A stretch of 64,000 nt of DNA from Erythrobacter neustonensis (GTDB taxonomy: Bacteria > Pseudomonadota > Alphaproteobacteria > Sphingomonadales > Sphingomonadaceae), in assembly GCF_001663175.1 (NCBI RefSeq), contig NZ_CP016033.1, forward strand, positions 1,798,001-1,862,000, read 5' to 3'. Shown one piece after another: positions 8,608 through 17,216 of this stretch. Under the pieces are notes generated by a model that made no database searches, was not told the DNA's origin, and worked only from the letters and a program-made list of their open reading frames with translations. How positions within the stretch are numbered: the first letter of the stretch is position 1; every line of letters starts with the position of its first letter. The translations under genes and the position numbers were made by a program.

Positions 8608-9804
8608 ATGAACCTCGAGTTCACCCCTGAAGAGCAGGCGTTCCGCGAAGAGGTCCGCAGCTTCATCGCCGAGAACTACCCCAAGCACCTCGCTGATTTC
8701 GGCATGCGCGAAGACATGGACCGCGAAGACTTCGTCGCGTGGCACAAGATCCTTGGGGCGAAGGGCTGGTCGGTTCCCGCATGGCCGGTCGAATATGGCG
8801 GCACCGGCTGGACCCCGACCCAGCGTTACATCTGGGGCGAAGAAAACGCCCGCGTCAACGCGCTGATGCCGCTGCCCTTCGGTGTCTCGATGGTCGGCCC
8901 GGTGATCTACACCTTCGGTAACGAGGAACAGAAGGCCAAGCACCTGCCCGGCATCCGCAGCGGTGAAGTGTGGTGGTGTCAGGGTTACTCGGAACCCGGC
9001 GCGGGCTCCGACCTTGCCAGCCTCAAGACCACCGCGGTGCGCGATGGCGACCACTATGTCATCAACGGCCAGAAGACTTGGACCACGCTCGCCCAGCACG
9101 CCGACTGGGGCTTCTTCCTGTGCCGCACCGATCCCACCGCCAAGGCACAGGAGGGCATCAGCTTCATCCTGGTCGACATGAAGACGCCGGGTGTCGAGGT
9201 AAAGCCGATCAAGCTTCTGGACGGCGGCTACGAGGTCAACGAAACCTGGCTCACTGACGTGCGCGTGCCGGTCGAAAACCTCGTCGGGCAGGAGAACAAG
9301 GGCTGGACCTATGCCAAGTTCCTGCTTGCGCACGAACGCTCTGGTATCGCAGGGGTCGCCCGCTCGAAGCGCGGCGTGGAGAAGCTGCGCGAGATCGCGG
9401 CGCATGAAACGCTGGACGGCCAGCCGCTGATCAAGGATTTCGACTTCGCCAAGAAGGTCAGCCAGCTCGAAATCGATCTGGCCGCGCTCGAAATCACCGA
9501 ACTTCGCACGCTCGCGGGCGAGCAGGCGGGCAAGGGGCCGGGGCCGGAAAGCTCGATCCTCAAGATCAAGGGCACCGAAATCCAGCAGCGCCTCACGGAA
9601 CTGACGCTGGAAGCGGTCGGCACTTACAGTGCGCCCTATATGGGCGGGGTGTCGAACGACAACGGCTCGAACGAACACCCGGTCGGCCCCGACTACGCGG
9701 CTCACGCGGCGGCGACCTATTTCAACATGCGCAAGACCAGTATTTATGGCGGATCGAACGAGATCCAGCGCAACATCATCACCAAGATGATCCTCGGCCT
9801 TTAA
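8608..9804 (+). CDS. Acyl-CoA dehydrogenase, first of a pair
   Basis: A 398-residue FAD-dependent acyl-CoA dehydrogenase. An N-terminal helical domain precedes QGYSEPGAGSDLASLKT (flavin-binding middle domain, about residues 130-146) and the C-terminal SIYGGSNEIQRNIITK. In MCAD-type enzymes the catalytic glutamate precedes the GT of the YEGT motif. Here that position is glycine, so the base must come from elsewhere or from the partner. ATG 8608 has GAGGAGA upstream; an in-frame ATG at 8593 lies before that site. The second dehydrogenase follows after 22 nt, as in heteromeric dehydrogenases acting on dicarboxylyl, cyclic or steroid side-chain acyl-CoAs. The substrate is unknown. Confidence 0.88.
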   Translation: MNLEFTPEEQAFREEVRSFIAENYPKHLADFGMREDMDREDFVAWHKILGAKGWSVPAWPVEYGGTGWTPTQRYIWGEENARVNALMPLPFGVSMVGPVIYTFGNEEQKAKHLPGIRSGEVWWCQGYSEPGAGSDLASLKTTAVRDGDHYVINGQKTWTTLAQHADWGFFLCRTDPTAKAQEGISFILVDMKTPGVEVKPIKLLDGGYEVNETWLTDVRVPVENLVGQENKGWTYAKFLLAHERSGIAGVARSKRGVEKLREIAAHETLDGQPLIKDFDFAKKVSQLEIDLAALEITELRTLAGEQAGKGPGPESSILKIKGTEIQQRLTELTLEAVGTYSAPYMGGVSNDNGSNEHPVGPDYAAHAAATYFNMRKTSIYGGSNEIQRNIITKMILGL

Positions 9805-9826
9805 GCCGGACGACGGGAGAGAATTC

Positions 9827-10957
9827 GTGGATTTCAACTTCACCGAAGAACAGGGCATGGTGCGCGACGGCCTCTCGCGGCTGGTGCGTGAGCAATACGG
9901 GTTCGAGGAGCGCCGCAAGGCCATCGCGAGCAGTGAAGGCTGGCGGCCCGAGGTGTGGAGCCAGTTGGCCGAACTCGGCATCCTCGGCATGCCCTTCAGC
10001 GAAGCCGATGGCGGCTTCGGCGGCGGCGCGGTCGATGCGATGGTCATCATGGAGGAATTCGGCAAGGGTCTGGTGATCGAGCCCTTCCTTCCCACGGTGG
10101 TCTGCGCAGGTGGCTTTCTGAAGCACGCAGGCACCGCGGCGCAGAAGGAAGAGCATATCGGCGCGATCGTTTCGGGCGCTGCGGTGTTCGCCTTCGCCTA
10201 TGCTGAACCGCGCGGACGCTTCGACTATGCCGATCTTGAAACCACCGCGAAGAAGGACGGCGCGGGCTATGTGCTGAACGGGCACAAGGCGGTCGTGATC
10301 GGCGCGCCCTGGGCCAGCCACCTGATCGTCACCGCACGCACCGGCGGCGAGCGGCGCGATCGCAGCGGCGTTTCGGTGTTCCTGCTCGCCAAGGATACGC
10401 CCGGCGTCACCACCCGCGACTATGTCACGGTCGATGGCCGCCGCGCCTCGGAAGTCTATTTCGAGAACGTTGCGGTCGGCGCAGACGCGCTGATCGGCGT
10501 GGAGGGCGAGGGCCTTGCGCTGATCGAAACCGTCACCGACGAAGCGATCGCCGCGCTGTGTGCCGAAGCCTGCGGGGCGATGAAGGTCGCCCACGCGATG
10601 ACGGTCGAATACAGCCGCCAGCGCAAGCAGTTCGGCGTGCCGATCGGGAGTTTCCAGGTCCTACAGCACCGCATGGTCGACATGTACACCGCCTACGAAC
10701 AGGCGGTGTCGCTGACCTACCTCGCCACGCTGCGTCTGGGTTCGGACGAACGGACCCGCAAGCTGGCGGTTTCGGCCGCCAAGGTCGGGGTCGGCCAGGC
10801 CGCCCGCCTGATCGGTCAGGAAGCGGTCCAGATCCACGGCGGCAACGGCGTGACCGATGAATATGCGATCGGCCACTATTTCAAGCGGCTGACCATTTTC
10901 GACAGCGAATTCGGCAATGTCGACCATCACCTGAAGCGCCACGTCGCGCTCAGCTAA
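9827..10957 (+). CDS. Acyl-CoA dehydrogenase, second of a pair
   Basis: A 376-residue acyl-CoA dehydrogenase starting with GTG at 9827 behind GGGAGAG. It is shorter and more divergent than its neighbour. The middle domain has AYAEPRGRFDYADLETTA in place of the usual GSD loop. The C-terminal part retains SRQRKQFGVPIGSFQVLQH and GQEAVQIHGGNGVTDEY. The 22-nt gap to the first gene and the asymmetric pair resemble alpha/beta heterotetrameric dehydrogenases such as pimeloyl-CoA or FadE28/29-type enzymes. That is inference from gene arrangement. A strong terminator follows. Confidence 0.87.
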   Translation: MDFNFTEEQGMVRDGLSRLVREQYGFEERRKAIASSEGWRPEVWSQLAELGILGMPFSEADGGFGGGAVDAMVIMEEFGKGLVIEPFLPTVVCAGGFLKHAGTAAQKEEHIGAIVSGAAVFAFAYAEPRGRFDYADLETTAKKDGAGYVLNGHKAVVIGAPWASHLIVTARTGGERRDRSGVSVFLLAKDTPGVTTRDYVTVDGRRASEVYFENVAVGADALIGVEGEGLALIETVTDEAIAALCAEACGAMKVAHAMTVEYSRQRKQFGVPIGSFQVLQHRMVDMYTAYEQAVSLTYLATLRLGSDERTRKLAVSAAKVGVGQAARLIGQEAVQIHGGNGVTDEYAIGHYFKRLTIFDSEFGNVDHHLKRHVALS

Positions 10958-10975
10958 GTCGTTCTGCTATTAGGG

Positions 10976-11014
10976 AAAAACCCCGCCCGCGGTATGCCGC
11001 TGGCGGGGTTTTTT
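10976..11014. terminator. Bidirectional intrinsic terminator
   Basis: AACCCCGCC and GCGG on the left pair with CCGC and GGCGGGGTT on the right around a TATG loop, with one C/T mismatch. T6 follows on the plus strand, and the leading A5 gives a T5 on the minus strand. It therefore serves both the dehydrogenase pair and the convergent lacI gene ending at 11022. Confidence 0.9.
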
Positions 11015-11021
11015 GATGCGC

Positions 11022-12053
11022 TCAGGCGGTATCGCGCAGCGCCAGTTCGGGCGGCAGGACAAGGCTCTCGGTCGCCTCGCCCGCCAGCCGGCGCAGCAGC
11101 AGATCGACAAGACCATGCGCGCCCGCAGCGATATCCTGCCGCACCGTCGTCAAGGCCGGCAGCGTCTGGCGCGCGATCGGCAGATCGTCGAACCCGACCA
11201 CTTTGACATCGCCGGGCACCGCCATCTTCTGCTTGCGCAATTCGGTAAGGCAGAGCGCCGCCAGCGTATCGGTCGCGGCAAAAATCCCTTCCAGATCAGC
11301 ACCATGCGCTGCGACATGTGCGGCAATCTCGATGCTTGCGCGGTCGGGCGAAAGGTGGGTGGAGAGCGGCAGGATGGGTGCGATACCAGCCTTTCGCGCG
11401 GCATCCTCGGCCCCGGCGAAGCGCGCGGCAAATTCGATCGGGCCGGTGTCGCCCAGAAAGGCGATGCGGCTGGCCCCGGCGGCAATCAGGCGTTCGGCTG
11501 CCAGCCTGCCACCAAGGCGGTTGTCGGTGCCGACCACGCAATGCCGCTGGCCCTCGGTGTGGTTGCCCCACACCACCATCGGGCGATAGCTATCGGCAAC
11601 CTCCTCGATCCGGTCGAACTGGTCGGACTGGCCGATCACGATCACCCCGTCGATCATCCCCGAACCGATGAACCGGTCGAGCCAGTCGGGATCGGTTTCG
11701 GGCACCACCCGGCGCAGCATCAGGTCATAGCCGTTGGTGGTCAGCTCGTCGGCGAGAAAGCCGAGCAAGGTCATGAAAAAGCTGTCGGAAATCTGCTGGC
11801 GGATATCGTGACCCAAGGGAATCACGACCCCGATCACCCCGGTTTTCTGCCGCCTGAGGCCGCTGGCCATCTGGTTGGGGCGAAAGCCGTGTTCGCGCGC
11901 CAATGCCTCGATCTTCTGGCGGGTCTGGGTGTTGACGAGGCTCTTGCCCGCCAGCGCGCGGCTGACCGTGCCGGGGGAGACCCCCGCCAGCCGCGCCAGA
12001 TCGGTGATGGTGCGCACCGCGGTGCGCATAGGCTTGTCGTCGCCGCTCGGCAT
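11022..12053 (-). CDS. LacI-family regulator of the sucrose module
   Basis: A LacI-family regulator of 343 residues from ATG 12053. The helix-turn-helix (TITDLARLAGVSPGTVSRALAG) leads into a hinge (NQMASGLRRQKTGVIGVVIP) and a sugar-sensing domain with ATDTLAALCLTEL and VVGFDDLPIARQTLPALTTV. The start was chosen because AGAGGA lies just upstream and longer frames would enter the MFS gene, which ends 10 bp upstream. The two operators at 13474-13513 sit between the MFS and receptor genes it accompanies, so it probably represses both in the absence of sucrose or a breakdown product. Confidence 0.9.
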   Translation of the reverse strand: MPSGDDKPMRTAVRTITDLARLAGVSPGTVSRALAGKSLVNTQTRQKIEALAREHGFRPNQMASGLRRQKTGVIGVVIPLGHDIRQQISDSFFMTLLGFLADELTTNGYDLMLRRVVPETDPDWLDRFIGSGMIDGVIVIGQSDQFDRIEEVADSYRPMVVWGNHTEGQRHCVVGTDNRLGGRLAAERLIAAGASRIAFLGDTGPIEFAARFAGAEDAARKAGIAPILPLSTHLSPDRASIEIAAHVAAHGADLEGIFAATDTLAALCLTELRKQKMAVPGDVKVVGFDDLPIARQTLPALTTVRQDIAAGAHGLVDLLLRRLAGEATESLVLPPELALRDTA

Positions 12054-12063
12054 TGCTGTCCTC

Positions 12064-13395
12064 TTAGCCGGCAAGCAGCTCCCCCGTGTCGCGGGGGCGG
12101 CGGTGTCCGGCATCCACCAGCAGCGTAGCGAGCGCGCCCGCCAGCATCAAGACACCCCCCAGCATTAGAACATGACGCGGATCGCCGCCCAGCAGCGGAC
12201 GATAGATCAGCGGCATCGTCAGCGTCTGGATCAGCATCGGGATGACGATGAACAGGTTGAAGATGCCCATGTAGATCCCGTTGCGGTGCGGCGGGATGCA
12301 GTCGGCCAGCATGACGTAGGTGTTCCCCATCATCCCGGCCCAGCCGATTCCGATCCCGATCATCAGCACGAACAGCCCCGCAGGCGTCGAGACACCCGGG
12401 ATCAGCAGCATCGCCGCGCCCGATGCGGCAAGGCACACCGCATGTGTCGGCCGCGCGCCGAAGCGGCGCACCACGGGGATCAGCACCAGGGCGCCGATAA
12501 AGGCGATGAAGTTGTAAAGCGCGCCCGCCTGCTGTGTGGTCAGCGTCGCCGCGCGGAAGGCGGCGCTGGCAGGATCGCTGGTGTTGTAAAGCGAGCGGCC
12601 CACCGCAAAGGTGATATACTGCCAGTAAGCGAACATCGCATACCATTGGCACAGCATCGCGGCGGCGAGCTGGCGCATCGGGCGCGGCATTTCGGCGATT
12701 GCATTGCCGATCTCGGCCAAAGTCGCGCGCACCGTCAGCGGCTTTGCGTCAAGTTCCGCCTGCTCCGCGGCCGAAAGCGGCAATTCGCGCACCCGCAGCA
12801 CCGACCACAGGATCGTCGAGAGCGACAGGATCGCACCGATCACAAAGGCGATCCGCACGATCACCGGGATCCCGTTGGCATCGAGCACATCGCGCGCGAC
12901 GAATGCGGTAAGCAGACTGGGGGCAAGATAGGACAGCGTCTGCGCAAGTCCCGTAAAGGCGCTTTGCGTCAGGAACCCGATCGAACGTTGGTCGGGCGCG
13001 AGGCGGTCGGCGACATAGGCCCGGTAGGGCTCCATCGTGATGTTGTTGCCAGCATCGAGGATCCAGAGCAGCGAGGCCGCCATCCACAGCGTGGCGGAAT
13101 AGGGCATCGCGAACAGGGCGAGGGTGCAGATCACTGCGCCGATCAGGAAGTATGGCGTCCGGCGGCCCAGACGGGTGTTGGTCCGGTCGCTCATCGCGCC
13201 GACGATCGGCTGGATGATGAGCCCGGTCATCGGGCCCGCCAGCCACAATAGCGGCATCGAAGCCTCGTCCGCGCCGAGGAAGCCATAGATCGGGCCCATA
13301 TTGGCCTGTTGCAATCCGAAGCTGAATTGCAGGCCGAAGAAACCGATGTTCATCTCGATGATTCTGAGCAGCGAAAGCCGTGGCTTTTCCGACAT
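12064..13395 (-). CDS. SUT/SLC45-type MFS sugar:proton symporter
   Basis: A 443-residue, 12-helix carrier. LAGPMTGLIIQPIVGAMSDRT (about residues 52-72) followed by RLGRRTPY is the signature of the sucrose-transporter (SUT)/SLC45 branch of the MFS/GPH superfamily. It should carry sucrose or a related oligosaccharide across the inner membrane after the divergently encoded receptor delivers it to the periplasm. ATG 13395 is preferred over 13407 because GAGG lies 6 nt before it. It sits in an apparent operon with the LacI gene downstream. Confidence 0.85.
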   Translation of the reverse strand: MSEKPRLSLLRIIEMNIGFFGLQFSFGLQQANMGPIYGFLGADEASMPLLWLAGPMTGLIIQPIVGAMSDRTNTRLGRRTPYFLIGAVICTLALFAMPYSATLWMAASLLWILDAGNNITMEPYRAYVADRLAPDQRSIGFLTQSAFTGLAQTLSYLAPSLLTAFVARDVLDANGIPVIVRIAFVIGAILSLSTILWSVLRVRELPLSAAEQAELDAKPLTVRATLAEIGNAIAEMPRPMRQLAAAMLCQWYAMFAYWQYITFAVGRSLYNTSDPASAAFRAATLTTQQAGALYNFIAFIGALVLIPVVRRFGARPTHAVCLAASGAAMLLIPGVSTPAGLFVLMIGIGIGWAGMMGNTYVMLADCIPPHRNGIYMGIFNLFIVIPMLIQTLTMPLIYRPLLGGDPRHVLMLGGVLMLAGALATLLVDAGHRRPRDTGELLAG

Positions 13396-13473
13396 ATGGC
13401 GCCTCATCCCATGGTATATGCATGCACCTTATAGCCGGTGCTGTGGCCAAGAGGTGACATGTTTCGGGAACAT

Positions 13474-13513
13474 TTGCAAACGATTGCAAGATTCCTCTTG
13501 CAATCGTTTGCAA
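13474..13513. promoter_or_regulatory. Double LacI-family operator (sucrose module)
   Basis: TTGCAAACGATTGCAA (13474-13489) and its exact inverse TTGCAATCGTTTGCAA (13498-13513) are each near-palindromic with the central-CG pattern of LacI-family operators. Their centres are 24 bp apart. With flanking GA/TC they form a perfect 18-bp inverted repeat around TTCC. The site lies 60-80 bp from each divergent start, suited to joint control of the MFS-lacI and receptor-GH68-kinase transcripts. Confidence 0.85.
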
Positions 13514-13573
13514 GATTGATAGTCCATGATCCGTCAGCGCCCCAAGAAGCGCGAATTCGAGAGGAAACCAACC

Positions 13574-16033
13574 ATGAAATTGCGTTCCGCGCTTTGCGCC
13601 AGTGCTGCCCTGTCCGCTCTGCTTGCCGCTCCCGCCTTCGCGCAGGATCAGGCTGCCGGCGAAACGGTCGAGGGCGAGGAAATCATTGTCACCGCGGTTG
13701 CGCGCGGGCAGAACCGCATCGAAAGCTCGGTCTCGGTCAGCGCGATCGGCGCCGAAGCCATCGCCAACCTGGCCGCGCCATCCGCGGCTGACCTCATTCG
13801 CCAGATCCCGGGGATCCGTTCCGAAGCATCGGGCGGCGAGGGCAATGCCAACATCGCGGTGCGCGGTATTCCGGTGTCGACCGGCGGCGGGCGTTATGTC
13901 CAGCTGCAGGAAGATGGCCTGCCGATCCTCGAATTCGGCGATATCGTCTTCGGCAACGCCGACAACTTCCTGCGCGCCGATCGTTCGGTTGCCCGCGTCG
14001 AAGCGGTGCGCGGCGGTTCGGCCTCGACCTTTGCATCGAACGCCCCGGGCGCTGTCATCAACTTCATCTCCAAGACCGGCGAGACCGAGGGCGGGGCGAT
14101 TCAGGCAAGCGTCGGGCTCGATTATGAAAGTTACCGGCTCGATTTCGATTACGGCGCGCCGCTGGCCGAAGCCCTCTATTTCCACGTCGGCGGTTTCTAC
14201 CGCACCGGCGAAGGCCCGCGCGACATCGGTTACAACGGCTATGACGGCGGCCAGATCAAGGCCAACATCACCAAGGAATTCGACGGCGGCTATATCCGCT
14301 TTTCGGCGAAGTATCTCGACGACACCACCCCGACCATCCTGCCCCAGCCGGTGCGGGTGACGGGTTCGGCGGGCAACCCCGATTACAGCGGCATCGCCGG
14401 GTTCGATCCGCGCACCGATTCGCTCTACAGCCCCTTCCTCACGCCCGCGCGCACGCTGGATGGCAACAACAACCCGGCGTCCTATGATTTCCGTGACGGG
14501 CTGTCGGTCAAGTCGATGGCCTTCGGGATCGAAAGCGAGATCGACGTGGGTAGCGGCTGGACGCTGACCAACCGGTTCCGCTTTGCCGACAATTCGGGCG
14601 GTTTCATGTCGCCCTTCCCGGCAGGCGTCGACAGCGCGCAGGCGGTTGCCAATGCGATCGGCGGGGCAGGGTCGAGCATCGTCTTTGCCACCGGCCCCAA
14701 TGCCGGGCAGGTCGCCAATGCGGCCAACATCGGCGGCAACGGGCTGCTGACCAATGTCATCAACTTCAACGTCCGGCTGAACAGCCTCGACAACGTCACC
14801 AACGATTTCCGCGTGAACAAGGAATTCGACTTCGGCGGCGGCTCGGCCAACTTCACCACCGGTTTCTACCTTTCGCGCCAAACGGTCGATACCGACTGGC
14901 TGTGGACCAGCCATGTCCAGACCGTGCAGGGCGACGGGCAGGCGGTGCTGGTGGATATCCGCAATGCCGGCGGCCAGCTGGTCACCGATGGCGGCACCGT
15001 GGCCTACAGCGCCAACTTCTTCGGCAATTGCTGCCGCCGGTCGTATGATGTCGATTATTCGACCTATGCGCCGTTCGCCTCGCTGTCGGTGCAGACCGGG
15101 CAGCTGACCCTCGACGCTTCGATCCGCTATGATTTCGGCGATGCCAGCGGCACGATCGCAGGGTCGGACACCGGTTTCGGCACCGGGATCCGCAGCTTCG
15201 ACTTCGACGGCAACGGCGTCATCAACCCGGCCGAAGCCTCGACCGCGATCATCCCGGCGGCGCGTCCGGTCAATTACAACTTCGACTATTTCAGCTTCTC
15301 GCTGGGGGCGAATTATCTCGTCACCGACGATCTGGGCATCTTCGCACGCTACAGCCAAGGTGGCCGCCACACGGCCGACCGATCGCTGTTCTCGCCTGCC
15401 GTCAGCACCGTGGATGGCGGTCTGCCGGGCGGCGATACCGGTGTGATCGCGCGGGTCGACCAGCTTGAAACCGGTCTGAAATACCAGTCGGGCGGCGTGG
15501 CGCTCTATGCGACCGGGTTCTTCGCCAAGACCAACGAGAACAACATCGAACTGCCCAACCGCGTGTTCAACAACGAATACGAAGCTTACGGGGTCGAGCT
15601 TGAAGGCTCGTACCGCAGCGGCCCGTTCTCGCTGTCGGCAGGCGCGACCTGGACCGACGCCGAGATCAAGGACACCGACCCCGGCCGCGCTGCGGTAATC
15701 GGCAACACCCCGCGCCGGCAGGCCGACTTCGTCTATCAGGCGACCGCCCAATACGAAGCCGACATGTTCACGCTGGGCGCCAACGTGGTGGGCACGACCG
15801 AAAGCTTCACGCAGGACAACAACGATCTGATCCTGCCGGCCTATGCACAGGTCAACGCCTTCCTTGCCTTCCGTCCGATCGAGCGGATCGAACTGGGCCT
15901 GAATGCGACCAACCTGTTTAACGCCGAAGGCTATACCGAGGCCGAGGAAGGTTCGATCCCGGCCAATGGCCTGGTGCGCGCGCGTTCGATCGCGGGCCGC
16001 ACGGTGCTTGCCTCGGTCCGGTTCGATTTCTGA
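13574..16033 (+). CDS. TonB-dependent receptor, predicted sucrose receptor
   Basis: An 819-residue TonB-dependent receptor. The signal peptide (residues 1-23, ending APAFAQ) is followed by a TonB box EEIIVTAVARG, a plug domain beginning near NRIESSVSVSAIGAEAIANL, and a barrel ending in ASVRFDF with a terminal Phe. ATG 13574 follows AGAGGAAA; an in-frame ATG at 13526 lies close to the operators and lacks such a site. Gene order (divergent SUT-type carrier, downstream GH68 and fructokinase) points to sucrose or fructosyl oligosaccharides, as for SuxA-type receptors. That ligand is inference. Confidence 0.88.
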   Translation: MKLRSALCASAALSALLAAPAFAQDQAAGETVEGEEIIVTAVARGQNRIESSVSVSAIGAEAIANLAAPSAADLIRQIPGIRSEASGGEGNANIAVRGIPVSTGGGRYVQLQEDGLPILEFGDIVFGNADNFLRADRSVARVEAVRGGSASTFASNAPGAVINFISKTGETEGGAIQASVGLDYESYRLDFDYGAPLAEALYFHVGGFYRTGEGPRDIGYNGYDGGQIKANITKEFDGGYIRFSAKYLDDTTPTILPQPVRVTGSAGNPDYSGIAGFDPRTDSLYSPFLTPARTLDGNNNPASYDFRDGLSVKSMAFGIESEIDVGSGWTLTNRFRFADNSGGFMSPFPAGVDSAQAVANAIGGAGSSIVFATGPNAGQVANAANIGGNGLLTNVINFNVRLNSLDNVTNDFRVNKEFDFGGGSANFTTGFYLSRQTVDTDWLWTSHVQTVQGDGQAVLVDIRNAGGQLVTDGGTVAYSANFFGNCCRRSYDVDYSTYAPFASLSVQTGQLTLDASIRYDFGDASGTIAGSDTGFGTGIRSFDFDGNGVINPAEASTAIIPAARPVNYNFDYFSFSLGANYLVTDDLGIFARYSQGGRHTADRSLFSPAVSTVDGGLPGGDTGVIARVDQLETGLKYQSGGVALYATGFFAKTNENNIELPNRVFNNEYEAYGVELEGSYRSGPFSLSAGATWTDAEIKDTDPGRAAVIGNTPRRQADFVYQATAQYEADMFTLGANVVGTTESFTQDNNDLILPAYAQVNAFLAFRPIERIELGLNATNLFNAEGYTEAEEGSIPANGLVRARSIAGRTVLASVRFDF

Positions 16034-16053
16034 TCGCCGGATCGATGACCAAT

Positions 16054-16094
16054 GGGCTGGCCACCATTCTCCCCCGGTGGCCAGCCCCACTTTT
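16054..16094 (+). terminator. Strong hairpin between receptor and GH68 gene
   Basis: GGGCTGGCCACC (16054-16065) pairs perfectly with GGTGGCCAGCCC (16076-16087) around a 10-nt loop, and CACTTTTC follows. It looks like a partial terminator that would lower expression of the cytoplasmic enzymes relative to the receptor. Confidence 0.75.
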
Positions 16095-16130
16095 CAATGA
16101 CGAATGCAAAAGCGGGATGGGATCACGCGA

Positions 16131-17216
16131 ATGACCAGCGCATGGACTGAAAGGCACGTTCGCCTGCTTGACGGCCCGCGCGATCCTGCCGCGCTGATCC
16201 CGGTGGTCGGACAGGCTGATCGCTCCGCGCTCGACCCTGCGCGCCTTTACTGGGACATGTGGCCCGTGCAGGACGCAGCCGGTTTTCCCGCCACCCTCGC
16301 AGGGCGCGAGATGTGGATGGCGCTGACCGCGCCCGATCGCGGTGATCCGGCGCTGCGCCATTTCGAAGCGAAGATCCACTGGCTCGAACGCAAGGATGGC
16401 AGGTGGCACGATTGCGGCCCCGTGCTGCCCGAGGGTCAGGGGGTGGCTTACGAACGCGAGTGGGCAGGCTGCGCGCTGCTCGATGAAGCAGGCATGCTGA
16501 CGCTGTTCTTCACCGCCGCTGGCACCGCATCGCGGGCGGGGGGATATCAGCAGGAATTGTGGGAAGCGCACGCCCGGCTCGGGCCCGATGGCTGGCCTGC
16601 GGATTGGTCCGCGCCGCGCCCGATCGTCACCGGATATGCCCCCCATTACATGCCCGCCGACGCTCACGAGGGCGAGGCGGGCAAGATCAAGGCGTTCCGC
16701 GATCCGGCCTATTTCCGCGATCCGGCGGACGGGGCGGAATATATCGCCTTCACCGCATCGCTTGCCGGATCGGACAGCGCCTTCAATGGCGCGCTTGGGC
16801 TGGCACGGCGGACGGCTGCGGGGTGGGAACTGATCGCCCCCTGCATCCACGCCGAAGCGGTCAACAACGAGCTTGAACGCGCGCATCTGGTGTTTCACGC
16901 CGGGCGCTATTACGCTTTCTGGTCGACGCAGACGGTGACTTTCGCCGAACACCTGCGCCATTCGCCGGGGGGGCTTTACGGGATGGTTGCAGACAGTCTT
17001 GAAGGCCCGTGGCAGCCGCTCAACGGCAGCGGGCTGGTGCTCGCCAACCCCGATGATGCCCCGCTGCAAACCTATAGCTGGTTCGTCGATGCCAGCCTTC
17101 AGGTGTGCAGTTTTGTCGATGTTCTGCCGGGCGGCGAATTTGGCGGAGTGCCTGCGCCATTGATGGATCTGACGCTTGACGGGGCGCGCGCGGCAGCGGC
17201 GCAGGGCGCTGCCTGA
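16131..17216 (+). CDS. GH68 fructosyl hydrolase/transferase (intracellular sucrase)
   Basis: A 361-residue glycoside hydrolase family 68 protein. The three catalytic elements are visible: the nucleophile in WDMWPVQ (D42), the stabiliser in AFRDP (D191) and the acid/base in NNELERAH (E249). GH68 includes levansucrases and beta-fructofuranosidases. No signal peptide is present, and a fructokinase overlaps its stop by 1 nt (TGATG). Cleavage of imported sucrose in the cytoplasm to glucose and fructose is therefore more likely than extracellular levan synthesis. ATG 16131 is preferred over the in-frame ATG 16104 because GGGATGGGAT precedes it. Confidence 0.85.
   Translation: MTSAWTERHVRLLDGPRDPAALIPVVGQADRSALDPARLYWDMWPVQDAAGFPATLAGREMWMALTAPDRGDPALRHFEAKIHWLERKDGRWHDCGPVLPEGQGVAYEREWAGCALLDEAGMLTLFFTAAGTASRAGGYQQELWEAHARLGPDGWPADWSAPRPIVTGYAPHYMPADAHEGEAGKIKAFRDPAYFRDPADGAEYIAFTASLAGSDSAFNGALGLARRTAAGWELIAPCIHAEAVNNELERAHLVFHAGRYYAFWSTQTVTFAEHLRHSPGGLYGMVADSLEGPWQPLNGSGLVLANPDDAPLQTYSWFVDASLQVCSFVDVLPGGEFGGVPAPLMDLTLDGARAAAAQGAA

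Noticed and set aside
12749..16090. Minus-strand open frame of more than 1000 codons opposite the sucrose receptor
   Set aside because: It runs antisense to a clear TonB receptor and overlaps the MFS gene; its translation is Arg/Gly/Asp-rich without motifs, typical of a GC-rich shadow.
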